This document shows positions 13,951 through 22,882 of a stretch of 23,284 nucleotides of DNA, one piece after another (position 1 is the stretch's first letter; every line of letters starts with the position of its first letter). Below the pieces are notes generated by a model that did not search any database, was not told the DNA's origin, and saw only the letters and a program-made list of their open reading frames with translations. Origin of the DNA: a virus; IMG/VR virus record IMGVR_UViG_3300046747_000009, positions 1-23,284 of that record; one strand, given 5' to 3'. The position numbers and the translations under genes were made by a program.

Positions 13951-13979
13951 AGAACGGTGATGTTTGGTGGGCACTGTTC
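13938..13979 (+). promoter_or_regulatory. Programmed -1 frameshift site with downstream hairpin
   Basis: Seven A (13938-13944) give an A AAA AAA slippery heptamer in the zero frame, followed by GGG TAG. Seven bases later a hairpin can form: GAACGGTG (13952-13959) with CACTGTTC (13972-13979), eight pairs including one G-U, loop of 12 nt. A 7-nt spacer is in the range of known -1 stimulators. The -1 frame stays open to 14240. Confidence 0.87.
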
Positions 13980-14240
13980 GCTCGTACTGGTATCCCGCCA
14001 CACAAGGCGAAGCGGATTCTCTCGTCGAAGCAGACGAGGGAATTCCTTGCCTACTGCACTCGGTTCCCGATTGACGATCAGTCGAACTTCCAGTATCCAA
14101 TCGCATACCTTCACGCCTCTCTGCTGAACATCAACAAAGCGCAGCACGCAACTCCGTTCACCATGAAAGACTGTCTGGTGTTCGGTGGCGAGCCTGACGA
14201 AAACGAAATCGAGAAACTGCTTCTCTCTGAGGAATGGTAA
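13944..14240 (+). CDS. Tail assembly chaperone, frameshift extension (gpT-like)
   Basis: After a -1 slip at 13938-13944 the reading frame adds about 98 residues, beginning RVENGDVWWALFARTGIPPH and running through KRILSSKQTREFLAYC, FQYPIAYLHASLLNINKAQH and a final NEIEKLLLSEEW before TAA at 14238-14240. There is no start codon early in this frame (the first ATG is at 14163), so it can only be made as the C-terminal part of a roughly 209-residue fusion with the short chaperone. This is the lambda gpGT arrangement: the T part is thought to bridge the tape measure and the tube subunits. The tape measure starts at the base after the stop. Confidence 0.85.
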   Translation, partial: RVENGDVWWALFARTGIPPHKAKRILSSKQTREFLAYCTRFPIDDQSNFQYPIAYLHASLLNINKAQHATPFTMKDCLVFGGEPDENEIEKLLLSEEW

Positions 14241-17200
14241 ATGGCTTCTAATCTTGGCAGCATGGTTCTGGAACTGAGCGCAAATTTCGCTCGTTTCGAA
14301 TCAGATATGGGCAAGGCTGCATACATTGCCCAGCAGAATGCCGAGAAGATGCAACGTGCGGTGCAAGGCGCTGTCGATAACGTATCTGGTAGCCTGATGC
14401 ATCTGGCGGGGAATATCGTCGCTGCTTTCTCAGTCGAGAAATTGGTGGAGTTCGGAAAGCGCGCCATCGACACGGCTGATGAAGTCGGCAAGATGGCTCA
14501 GAAGATCGGTATCTCGGTCGAGTCGCTTTCTGCTCTTCAGGTGCAGGCGCGTCTGAGCAACACTGCTAACGAAGAACTTCAAGTTGGTCTTTCGAAACTG
14601 GCGAAGGCTGCTGCGGACGCTGCCGGTGGTGGCAAGCAGAATCAGGCTGTCTTCGCTGCTCTTGGTGTATCAGTCAAGGACGCTGCGGGGAACCTGCGCC
14701 CGATGGCCGATCTGCTGCAGGACGTTGCCGGGAAGTTCGCAACCTATCGAGACAGCGCAGCCAAGACCGCTGACGCACAGTTGCTCTTCGGCAAGTCCGG
14801 AGCAAACCTGATCCCATACCTCAACGAACTGGGGCAGAAGTCTCTTCCTGAAGTCATTGCACAAGCCGAGCAATTCGGTTCTGTGATAAGCACGAAGACT
14901 GCAAAGCAGGCTGAGGCTTTCAACGATAATCTGACCAGTCTGAAGCTTGAGGCTGAAGGATTCGCGAACGCAGTAGCGAAGCAACTCCTCCCAAATCTCG
15001 TCGATCTTTCCAACCAGATGGTCGAGGCTGGGAAGACGACCGACTCCTACGCAAGCAGCGCCTCCACGGTGGCCGATGGCGTCAAGGTCTTCGTCTTCAG
15101 CTTGATCGCAGCCAAGGAAGTCGTCGCAGCGCTTGCGACGGGCGTGTTCGCCTTCTTCGATGCGGTCTCGACCGTGTTCGATTCAGCAGGGAAACTCGTT
15201 GCTGCGTGGGCTGAGACGACGGCGAAAGCGATCAAGGCTGCTTTCAGTCTTGACAGTGCTGGTCTGGATGCTGCCGACAAGGAGTTCGCTGATCGAGTCA
15301 GCAAGATCGGCAAGGGCGTCGCCACTGCGTTGAAGGGCGCTGCAGAGGGGCTGAGTGGTGGCGTCACCGATGCAGTTGATCGCGCCAAGATCGCATACAA
15401 TTCGTTGTTCAATTCGACTGAAGCCGCTGGAACGTCAGCAGAGAAGGCGGGGAAGAAGTTCGGTGACGCAGCCGCTCCGATCATTGCGAACGCAGCCGCT
15501 GCGGACAAGGCGGAAAAGGCAGCGCAGAAGATCGCTGCCGATTATCTTGACATGCAGAAGGTGCTCGACGGGCTTGCTGCAAAACTCGGTGGTCCCTACG
15601 ACAAGGCGTGGTCCGAATATGCCGCAGCGATTGATCAGGCGCAGCGTGCCTCTGCCAAATACACGGCTGATGGTGTCCCGCTGGCTGACGTGCAGAAGTT
15701 CATCGCTGAAGCGACGGAGTTAGCGACCGAGCGGTTCCGCGAACTGACCAGTGCAGAACTCAACCTTAACAAGGGCATGGAAGCCGCATCGCAGGAATAT
15801 GCGAAGCAAGTTGATCTGATCGGGCAAACGTCCGATGAGATCGCCATCGAGGCCGAATACCAGAAACTACTCAACATCGCGCTGAAGGAAATGTCGGCAG
15901 TGATGGGGCCACTGACTGAGGAGGAGCAGAAGCGTCTGGAAGGTCTGCACGGAATGGCGGTTGGGCTGGTCGAGTTGAAGAAATCGACGGACCTGAGCGT
16001 GGAAGCCGCGAAAGGCTGGCAGAACATTTGGTCGCAGGCTGGCGACTCCATCGCGAACACGTTCTCGAAGGTGCTGATCGAGGGTGGCTCGTTTATGAAG
16101 GGCCTAGCGGATATCGCCAAGCAGGTTGTCGAGCAGATCATCGCTTACTTCGCCAAGCTCGCGATCATCAATCCGATATTGAATTCGGTCTTTGGAGGAC
16201 AGGCTGGGTTCAGCCAGTTGCCCATGTGGTCGGGTGCTGCAGGGGGTGCCGGGTATGCCGGTGCTGGCAGTTCGTTCGGCTACGGATCGGGCGTGGGAGC
16301 GCTCGGAGGCGCGGCTGCTGGTGCATTCGCTGGCTACAACGCGTTCAAGGATGCAGGGGGCGGCCTGAGCGGGGCAGCAGCGGGCGCGGCCTATGGGGTC
16401 GGTACGTTTGCCATAGGCGGGGCGCTCAGCGCTGGAATCGCTGCCAGCGCAGCCGGTGGCATATCTGCCGGTCTGGCCGCTGGGTTTGCTGCGATCCCGG
16501 TTGTCGGCTGGGTTGCGCTCGCTGCCATGGGCCTGAACATGATCACGGGTGGAGGTCTGTTCGGCACCGCAGCCAAAGCCTACGGAAGCGAGTTCAACGT
16601 CGGCGTCACTGAGGGCGGGGCTCAGGCATCTGCGTTGGTCGATCTGAAGGGCAAGAAAGCTCTTTTCGGTGGTTCGTACTACAAGACGCAATCGACTCCG
16701 GTCGATCAGGCAACGCAGGATGGTTTGAACTCATTCTTCTCGGGTCTTACAGACGCGGCTAACGCGCAAGCGAAAGCCTTCGGCGAGGATGTTGGTCAGA
16801 TCGTCGGCGGCACGTTCCACGAGACGTTCGACAAGGCGGGCAAGATGCTGACCGAAGTCTCAACGGTCGCTGGAGTTCAGTACAAGGAGAGCATCGACGA
16901 CTTCCAGAAGCGCGTCATCGGTGAAACTCTGCTCGGGAATATGGGCGCTGCCTCGGAAGAGGCATCGAAGATCGCGGAGCAGTGGCGTCAGTCGGCAACC
17001 GATCTCCTCGCTGGTTCTCAGTTTCTCGCTCAAGCGCAACTGGATATCAATCAGGGTCACGGTCTGGTCCCCGAAGACACGCTGACGCAACTGACCACAT
17101 TCGTGCAGGGCATGGAAGCGCAGGGCGAGTCTCTGATCCAGACCTATGTCCGTCTCGGAGTCCAGACGACTACGGTTGAGAGCATTCTCGCTAACCTCGG

Positions 17201-18296
17201 AATCTCGACCGGCAAAGCGGGTGAAGCGCTGGTCGAGTTCGACGATGCAATGGTCAAAGCCGCTGGTGGGCTGGACAACCTCAACACGCTTTGGAACAAC
17301 TATTACTCGGAGTTCTATTCTGCAGCCGAGAAGCAGATGCTCGATCAGAAGCAACTGCAGGTTCAGTTTGCAGCCATCGGGCAAGACCCGACAGAAACGC
17401 TCGCTCAGTTCCGCACGAACTTCGAGCAGATGCTTTCGACGCTGACTCCAGAACAGGTTATCGCATGGCTGCAAGCCGGTGATGCTCTGGCGAAGTTCAA
17501 CAGCGAGATCGGCAACACGGCAGACGCTGCTGCGTCGTCCGCTCAGTCGCTGATGGATTCGATGAGTAAGAGCGCTGATGCACTGAAGGGATTCGAGGCT
17601 GATGCTGCCTCCATGGCGAAGACACTCTTCGGTGATCAACTTGATCAATTGAAAGCTCGGCGCGACAAGTATGCTGGCACGCTTGAGTTCCTTCCGCAGA
17701 CCGTGGCTCTGGACAAGCAGATCGCGGCGATTGAGGAACAGCAGGCTGCAGCTCAGCGGCTCAGTGATGCGTCGAAACTGCTGAACGACTTCGCCAACAT
17801 TGGGGCCTATACAGGACAGTCCCTATCGCAACTTGAAAATCAGTTCAACGTTCCAGCCGAACTGCTGCAGCAATATTTGGGGACGAATGCTGAAGGCTTG
17901 CAGTCGCAATTCGAAAAGGCTGAAGCCATCGCATCGGCCAGCCTGCTGATTCAGGACAACACGAAACTCACTGCCGAATATCTGGCAGATGTGGTCGCCC
18001 TGCTTCAGGGAAATGCGCTGCCCTATTCGACAGGCGATCTGTCGAGCGCTGAAGCAGGAACGAATCTGGCAGTTGGCGACAAGATATCTAGGGGTGGAGT
18101 TGCCGGGCCTGCTGCCAGTTCGGATGTTGTCGCCGCAGTTAACACGTCGTCCGTGCAGCAGGCAAACAACACAGATCGGCTCGCGACGATCCTTTCCAGC
18201 ATTGAGGGAGCGCTTCGCGATCTGGCTGCGGTATCCGGTTCAATTCCACCGAATGACGCCCGTTCATTCCGTACCACGATCCTGCGCCAGCCCTGA
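14241..18296 (+). CDS. Tail tape measure protein
   Basis: At 1351 residues this is the largest gene. The N-terminus (SNLGSMVLELSANFARFESD, then helices) and KIGISVESLSALQVQARLSN, FGKSGANLIPYLNE are typical of lambda gpH-type tape measures. Long Ala-rich helices make up most of it. A hydrophobic Gly/Ala-rich stretch at about 650-775 (for example AGYAGAGSSFGYGSGVGALG and AAIPVVGWVALAAMGLNMIT) could insert into the inner membrane during DNA entry, and is preceded by MKGLADIAKQVVEQIIAYFA. No lysozyme or peptidase motif was found. Using the known rule of about 1.5 angstrom per residue, the tail would be near 200 nm. GAGGA (14229-14233) lies 7 nt before ATG; the start abuts the chaperone stop. Confidence 0.94.
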   Translation: MASNLGSMVLELSANFARFESDMGKAAYIAQQNAEKMQRAVQGAVDNVSGSLMHLAGNIVAAFSVEKLVEFGKRAIDTADEVGKMAQKIGISVESLSALQVQARLSNTANEELQVGLSKLAKAAADAAGGGKQNQAVFAALGVSVKDAAGNLRPMADLLQDVAGKFATYRDSAAKTADAQLLFGKSGANLIPYLNELGQKSLPEVIAQAEQFGSVISTKTAKQAEAFNDNLTSLKLEAEGFANAVAKQLLPNLVDLSNQMVEAGKTTDSYASSASTVADGVKVFVFSLIAAKEVVAALATGVFAFFDAVSTVFDSAGKLVAAWAETTAKAIKAAFSLDSAGLDAADKEFADRVSKIGKGVATALKGAAEGLSGGVTDAVDRAKIAYNSLFNSTEAAGTSAEKAGKKFGDAAAPIIANAAAADKAEKAAQKIAADYLDMQKVLDGLAAKLGGPYDKAWSEYAAAIDQAQRASAKYTADGVPLADVQKFIAEATELATERFRELTSAELNLNKGMEAASQEYAKQVDLIGQTSDEIAIEAEYQKLLNIALKEMSAVMGPLTEEEQKRLEGLHGMAVGLVELKKSTDLSVEAAKGWQNIWSQAGDSIANTFSKVLIEGGSFMKGLADIAKQVVEQIIAYFAKLAIINPILNSVFGGQAGFSQLPMWSGAAGGAGYAGAGSSFGYGSGVGALGGAAAGAFAGYNAFKDAGGGLSGAAAGAAYGVGTFAIGGALSAGIAASAAGGISAGLAAGFAAIPVVGWVALAAMGLNMITGGGLFGTAAKAYGSEFNVGVTEGGAQASALVDLKGKKALFGGSYYKTQSTPVDQATQDGLNSFFSGLTDAANAQAKAFGEDVGQIVGGTFHETFDKAGKMLTEVSTVAGVQYKESIDDFQKRVIGETLLGNMGAASEEASKIAEQWRQSATDLLAGSQFLAQAQLDINQGHGLVPEDTLTQLTTFVQGMEAQGESLIQTYVRLGVQTTTVESILANLGISTGKAGEALVEFDDAMVKAAGGLDNLNTLWNNYYSEFYSAAEKQMLDQKQLQVQFAAIGQDPTETLAQFRTNFEQMLSTLTPEQVIAWLQAGDALAKFNSEIGNTADAAASSAQSLMDSMSKSADALKGFEADAASMAKTLFGDQLDQLKARRDKYAGTLEFLPQTVALDKQIAAIEEQQAAAQRLSDASKLLNDFANIGAYTGQSLSQLENQFNVPAELLQQYLGTNAEGLQSQFEKAEAIASASLLIQDNTKLTAEYLADVVALLQGNALPYSTGDLSSAEAGTNLAVGDKISRGGVAGPAASSDVVAAVNTSSVQQANNTDRLATILSSIEGALRDLAAVSGSIPPNDARSFRTTILRQP

Positions 18297-21241
18297 TGTC
18301 AATCTTTTATGCGACATTCGACCAATCGATCATGGGAGCCAGCCTTGCGCTGAGTAACGCTGATCAGGTCGTCACTACGACACTTCCGGGCCTAACCATT
18401 CATCGCCTCGTGCAGGCGACGATCTCGCTAGAGTTTTTCTCTGGCAACGTCGAATGGCTTCCGTTCGGTACAGCCTCGCTTTCCACGAGCAACTTCGCAG
18501 TCGGGATCACTGATGGCACAACACCAACGACAAAATATGTCGGAGAAGACACGCACAGTTACGGTCTGAAAAGCGATGGCAACCTGTACTTCAATAATGC
18601 CAGCGTCGCATCGAGCGGAACGACCATTGCCGACAACGATATCGTCGGCATGGTCTACAACCCGATTGATCCAAGCCTGACGTTCTACAAGAACGGCGTC
18701 CTAATACTGACTTACACAATCGGAAGTTCCTTCGGTGGAACTGGCCCATGGTTCCCGGCAGCAAGCTTGGGCAGCACCGCTACCGGCGATCTTTCGATCT
18801 TCATGAATGCCGGGCAGCAATCGTTTCAGTTCCCGCTGCCGGGTCTGTCCGGTTGGTGGGATCAGACAGCGCAGATCAATCCGGTGCGCGTGGCGACGGA
18901 GGATTTCACCAGTCTGCCGACCGACACGGTTGCTAATGCTGTCTGGGACGGCGTGGTTGATCCCGTCTCGAACAACGGGCAGAACCTCAAGATCGTTCGT
19001 GGCGTGTCTCCGTGGCCATGGCGCAAGAATACGTCGTCGCTGAGCGGTGGGCAGTCATACGGCTCAGTGACACTCGACGATCCGTTTGAACGATACGGAA
19101 ACCTTCTGAGCACAGACGTTCGTGATGCGATCTTCACGATCCAGCGAACCCCATCTCAACAGTCCGGTGGAAGCGTTGATACGGCTCAGGTTATCGCCAC
19201 ATGCGTGGTCGAGCGCGTCGATACTGCAGGGGATTACCAGAAGACGGTTTATGTGAAGGATGTTCTGGCGACGTTCGATATCGCCATGCAGCGTTCTCTC
19301 TTTCTTCCGAATGTCCTCTCCAGCGCTGTTGGACAGCCTTTGCCTGTCGTGATCGGCGCAGCGCGCTCTGTCCCCGGAGTGCTGATCAACTCGACGGCTC
19401 CCTATACGCTCCAGTTCACGGACATGCCGATTGCCCAGCTTGGGGGTCCACGGATTGCTGGCAGGCTCGCAGTGGCTGGATTGGACTTCAACCTGACGGC
19501 TGATGCACGTTCATGCGCGTTTGACGCCACGCTCTATCCAGACGGTCCTCAGGGAAAGATCATCGCGGATATCTCGGCTGTCGGTGGTTCGGTCATCGGG
19601 TTGACTGATCTTCTGGTAACTCAGCCTGCGAACTACACCGGAACGGCAGCAGGGACGAACACGTACACCACGACGGCGTCCCCTGTCCCGGCTGGCTACG
19701 TCTCCGGGGAGATTTACCGAATCACCTTCACGAACGCCAACAGCGGCGCGAGCACACTGAACGCGAACTCGCTCGGAGCGAAAGCAATCCAGCTTGACGG
19801 GATAGCTGTGACGTCGGGGCAGATTCCCGCAGGATCGGTTCTCGATCTGCGCTACAACGGCACGAACTTCCAGATCGTCGGCAGTTCACTTGGGTGGGTG
19901 TTCAACACCTACACTACGACGGATGATCTGGCTCGCAACGCAACGCGTGGCGGGTACTTCTCGAACAAGCCGAACTGGGTCGGCAGTGGAACGGACCCGA
20001 CCTATCCATATCCGCGCTTGGAGATGGAGCCGCAGGGCGGAGCCGGGATCGGATCGTGGGTTTCTACGAAGTGGAACATGTGCCGCAACGGCTACACGTA
20101 CATCGCGGAAGTCGCCATCGAGCACATCCCGGCGCAGGACATCTACGCGACTCAGGCAGCATACCTGTTCGCAGGTCTGGTGCAGAGCTACCACGCGAGC
20201 AGCGGTCAGGTCGCAGTCTTCAATCCGTACTTCGTGAACTACGGCATCGACGCATACGGCTCGCCAACCATCCGCATGCAGGTAACCAACACGACCGGAA
20301 GCTCGAAGCCGTTCGTGCTCGGGTTCCAGTCGAACAACATCACTGGGACGCACGGTCTCGGTCTGGGGAAGATCAAGTCGGTGAAGCTGTACGAGCTTCC
20401 GCTGGCGTCGTCTGTCGTCAATCTCACCGGCACGAACCTCCAGACGTTCCTCCAGACCGTGATCGAGACGGAAGGTGGCCTGTCCCCCGCAGCATGGAGT
20501 TCGGCGGACGCGGCAGCTATCGATATCCTCACCGGCTACACGTCTCTCGGGAACTACTACGCGCAGTCGATCACAGTACGCAATGCTTGCCAGCCAGCGC
20601 TCGACTCATGCGGCTGCGACTTCTTCCCAGACCGCTCTGGCGTCGTCCGGGTCTTCCGTCTGGTCGATCCCGGAACCATCACCAGTTCGGGGATCATCGA
20701 CGAGTCCGTGATCCTCGGGGCTGTCTCCGGCGGGTCGGTCGAAGCGGGTCTGACCATCGGCTCGAGCCAAAATTCCATGATCGCTATGTCGCAGGACATG
20801 GCTCCGGGTCTGACGACGAAAGCCGGGGCGCGCTTCAACCAGTCTCAGTCATCGCAGGGCGACTTCGGGGCGACGACCCTAGCGGACTGCCCCAACGAGA
20901 CGCGAGCGCTCCTGACGCAGCCGTATCAAGCCGTAGTGGCTTCCGGGGTCCAACTCTCGAACGCTTACCGCTACGCTCAGCAGGCGGCACCCCTGCGGAC
21001 GTGTTTCGACGACCCGGCTGAAGCGCTGATCGAGATCGAGCGCATCAACGCGCTCTATACCCAGTTGCGGTTTTTCTACTACGTGCCGGTCAAGTCGGAC
21101 TTCTCGGACTCCTACGAGATCGGCCAAGCATGGCAGTTGAAGTATCCGCGATATGATCTGTCTGGCGGGAAGGACGTGCTGATCGTGGGGATCGCGGAGA
21201 ACCCGATCACCGAACAACTCACTCTGGTCTGTTGGGGCTAA
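18296..21241 (+). CDS. Tail tip/hub-like protein with N-terminal SPRY-like domain and inserted surface modules
   Basis: This 981-residue protein probably forms the tail tip beneath the tape measure. Residues about 60-183 look like a SPRY domain (VGMVYNPIDPSLTFYKNGVL, ending WFPAASLGSTATGDLSIFMN then FQFPLPG). A hub-like core follows (RGVSPWPWRKNTSSLSGGQS, QPLPVVIGAARSVPGVLINS). It is interrupted at about 440-700 by a fibre-type module (TNTYTTTASPVPAGYVSGEI) and a beta-sandwich-like module ending KIKSVKLYELPL. The core resumes with LDSCGCDFFPDRSGVVRVFR and ends with YEIGQAWQLKYPRYDLSGGK and a final LTLVCWG. ATG 18296 overlaps the tape measure stop in TGATG. I infer that the outer modules touch the host. 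The hub assignment rests on length and position. Confidence 0.74.
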   Translation: MSIFYATFDQSIMGASLALSNADQVVTTTLPGLTIHRLVQATISLEFFSGNVEWLPFGTASLSTSNFAVGITDGTTPTTKYVGEDTHSYGLKSDGNLYFNNASVASSGTTIADNDIVGMVYNPIDPSLTFYKNGVLILTYTIGSSFGGTGPWFPAASLGSTATGDLSIFMNAGQQSFQFPLPGLSGWWDQTAQINPVRVATEDFTSLPTDTVANAVWDGVVDPVSNNGQNLKIVRGVSPWPWRKNTSSLSGGQSYGSVTLDDPFERYGNLLSTDVRDAIFTIQRTPSQQSGGSVDTAQVIATCVVERVDTAGDYQKTVYVKDVLATFDIAMQRSLFLPNVLSSAVGQPLPVVIGAARSVPGVLINSTAPYTLQFTDMPIAQLGGPRIAGRLAVAGLDFNLTADARSCAFDATLYPDGPQGKIIADISAVGGSVIGLTDLLVTQPANYTGTAAGTNTYTTTASPVPAGYVSGEIYRITFTNANSGASTLNANSLGAKAIQLDGIAVTSGQIPAGSVLDLRYNGTNFQIVGSSLGWVFNTYTTTDDLARNATRGGYFSNKPNWVGSGTDPTYPYPRLEMEPQGGAGIGSWVSTKWNMCRNGYTYIAEVAIEHIPAQDIYATQAAYLFAGLVQSYHASSGQVAVFNPYFVNYGIDAYGSPTIRMQVTNTTGSSKPFVLGFQSNNITGTHGLGLGKIKSVKLYELPLASSVVNLTGTNLQTFLQTVIETEGGLSPAAWSSADAAAIDILTGYTSLGNYYAQSITVRNACQPALDSCGCDFFPDRSGVVRVFRLVDPGTITSSGIIDESVILGAVSGGSVEAGLTIGSSQNSMIAMSQDMAPGLTTKAGARFNQSQSSQGDFGATTLADCPNETRALLTQPYQAVVASGVQLSNAYRYAQQAAPLRTCFDDPAEALIEIERINALYTQLRFFYYVPVKSDFSDSYEIGQAWQLKYPRYDLSGGKDVLIVGIAENPITEQLTLVCWG

Positions 21242-21258
21242 CATGCGAGGCAAGGCAC

Positions 21259-22224
21259 ATGTTCGATTTTCTGGTAGCGCTCCTGCTATGCACGGCAGCA
21301 GGCGATTCAATCTTCTGCGATGGATTCGGTGACTTCATGTATATCTCGACAGACCGACCAGAGAATCTGGTTTGGGCCATCTACAGCACACCAAGCCACG
21401 ATGCGGCATTCGTCACAAGTTCCACATATCTCAATGACGGGAAGGTTGCTGTTCCATGCCGAATGACTTGGGATACCGGAGCGCAGATCACGAGCGACTA
21501 TGTTCGCCTGACATCGACGGCGACAATGACAATCCCGGCGAACGGGACATTCGTCGGCGCGCTGTTCTTACCGAACACGCCATATGCACTTCCGGTTGGA
21601 GTGGTCGTTTACATCGATGTGGACAACGGACTCGGTACGCAGATTCAGGTGCAGACGGAAGTCGTACAGTTGAACAATGGCGGCAGAGCCTCTATCGGTA
21701 TCATCCCTGCTAGTTCGTTCGTGGGCGCAGACTTTCATGTGGCTTCCGTCCATGTGTACATTTACAACTCGGACGGATCAGGAACATGGGCATCTCCGGG
21801 AGAAACGTTCGACGTTGGTGAAGTGTGGTTCGGTACTCTGCAAGAGTTCAAAGCGCTGACCGACCCGAAGTACGATCTGATCGACCCGACGCTGATGCGG
21901 CGCAGTCACAGCAATCAACCGTGGCCGCTGTTCGTCAAACCGTATCGGCAGTGGACCTACAACTTCGCTCCTATGGACACGGCGACAGCATTCGATTCTT
22001 CGAGTGTCCCGAGCTTCGATACAGTGCGTTATGAAATCTCGCAGCAAAACTGCGCGCTATTCCTGACACGCATCTATGTGCAGGGTACTTCAACTCTCGA
22101 TCCGGTCGCGTTCTACCAGCAGATGTGCTTCGGAAAGCCTGACTCCATCGGCGCGCTCTCCGCAGTCAAGGAAGGAATGGGAATCTGGTCTGCTACTGCA
22201 AAAATCGGTGAAGCACCACCGTGA
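21259..22224 (+). CDS. Tail tip protein of unknown role
   Basis: This 321-residue protein starts 17 nt after the hub-like gene. GAGG (21247-21250) favours ATG 21259 over the upstream TTG 21232; ATG 21337 has no clear ribosome site. Residues 1-26 (MFDFLVALLLCTAAGDSIFC onward) are hydrophobic and look like a signal peptide or an unusual leader. The rest is strand-rich and soluble-looking: ENLVWAIYSTPSHDAAFVTS, PSFDTVRYEISQQNCALFLT, and a segment IDPTLMRRSHSNQPWPLFVK followed by PYRQW. I recognise the general style from siphophage tail-tip clusters but no named family. It lies between the hub and two Ig-like proteins, so a tail-tip role is inferred. The stop overlaps the next start in GTGA. Confidence 0.65.
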   Translation: MFDFLVALLLCTAAGDSIFCDGFGDFMYISTDRPENLVWAIYSTPSHDAAFVTSSTYLNDGKVAVPCRMTWDTGAQITSDYVRLTSTATMTIPANGTFVGALFLPNTPYALPVGVVVYIDVDNGLGTQIQVQTEVVQLNNGGRASIGIIPASSFVGADFHVASVHVYIYNSDGSGTWASPGETFDVGEVWFGTLQEFKALTDPKYDLIDPTLMRRSHSNQPWPLFVKPYRQWTYNFAPMDTATAFDSSSVPSFDTVRYEISQQNCALFLTRIYVQGTSTLDPVAFYQQMCFGKPDSIGALSAVKEGMGIWSATAKIGEAPP

Positions 22225-22508
22225 GCAGAAAGGTCGAGCTATTCCGAATCGGCGGGCTGATGGAAATCGTTGGGTTTCCACAGAGCGGGGCTGCTGGCGT
22301 TGCGTACAGCACCACGTTCACCGGCACCGGAGGAGACGGTTCGTACACGTTCGACATTTCTGTCGATCCTGCGACTGGCTGGAGCGCTATCGGTGGTGTT
22401 CTCAGTAACGCAGCCCCTGCCGCTGACGACTACACGGCAACGGTGACGATGGCAGACGGCTCGCGCAGCCCTCCGGTTACGCAGACCTATCGGTTCTCGA
22501 TCACATGA
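22221..22508 (+). CDS. Single-domain Ig-like protein, copy 1
   Basis: This 95-residue protein is a paralogue of the next gene: both open with a 'VxLxRIGGLxEIxGxP' motif and continue with 'G.AYS.TFT..GG.G'. The body (TTFTGTGGDGSYTFDISVDP, GGVLSNAAPAADDYTATVTM) has the 'GG.G.Y.F.i......G.ls.....ddYt.tVt..D' pattern of putative Ig domains (He_PIG type). GTG 22221 overlaps the previous stop in GTGA, and its own stop overlaps the next start in ATGA. Ig-like domains are common accessory parts of phage tails and capsids, where they aid weak binding to cell surfaces. Here it is a whole gene. Confidence 0.72.
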   Translation: MSRKVELFRIGGLMEIVGFPQSGAAGVAYSTTFTGTGGDGSYTFDISVDPATGWSAIGGVLSNAAPAADDYTATVTMADGSRSPPVTQTYRFSIT

Positions 22509-22879
22509 CACGCCACGTCGTCCTCGTCCGCATAGGAGGGTTATTCGAGATCATCGGCAACCCTCCTGTCGGTATGGTGGGCGACGCTTACTCGTACACG
22601 TTCACGACCGCTGGAGGAACGGGGCCGATCACATGGGCGTGCTTCCCGAATCCTGTCGGAGCCTCCGGAGCAAGTTTCAGCGCTGGAGTGCTCAGCAGCG
22701 CATCCCTTCTGGCTGGTGGTTCATTCGCATTCACGCTCGTCGCGGTTGATGCGAACGGGCAGCGTGCAATAGCATCATTCGTTCTCGTGGTAGTCGGTGT
22801 CGAGGAAGGTCTGATTCGCGAAGACCCGGACGACGACGATATACTCACAGAGGGTGGCATCCTCATGATCGCGGAGTAA
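22505..22879 (+). CDS. Single-domain Ig-like protein, copy 2
   Basis: This 124-residue protein shares the opening of copy 1 (VVLVRIGGLFEIIGNPPVGM, then AYSYTFTTAGGTGPITW) and the same Ig-like core up to IASFVLVVVGV. It differs by an acidic C-terminal tail of about 25 residues (IREDPDDDDILTEGGILMIA), absent from copy 1, that could be a docking peptide. The shared motif suggests tandem duplication followed by divergence. The start is the ATG of ATGA at 22505. Which one is ancestral cannot be told. Both probably sit on the tail tip next to the fibre encoded immediately downstream. Confidence 0.72.
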   Translation: MTRHVVLVRIGGLFEIIGNPPVGMVGDAYSYTFTTAGGTGPITWACFPNPVGASGASFSAGVLSSASLLAGGSFAFTLVAVDANGQRAIASFVLVVVGVEEGLIREDPDDDDILTEGGILMIAE

Positions 22880-22882
22880 TCA

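Noticed and set aside
13025-14240. Assembly error as an explanation for the broken chaperone frame
   Set aside because: The break falls at a slippery run with a downstream hairpin in the gene pair known for programmed frameshifting, so a real signal is more likely.
16860-17648. 262-codon minus-strand open frame inside the tape measure gene
   Set aside because: Long antisense frames are expected opposite Ala/Gln-rich coding sequence; no motif or independent ribosome site supports it.
20056-21021. 321-codon plus-strand open frame overlapping the hub-like gene
   Set aside because: It is in a second frame of a well-supported gene, is Arg/His/Gly-rich with low-complexity character and shows no domain.
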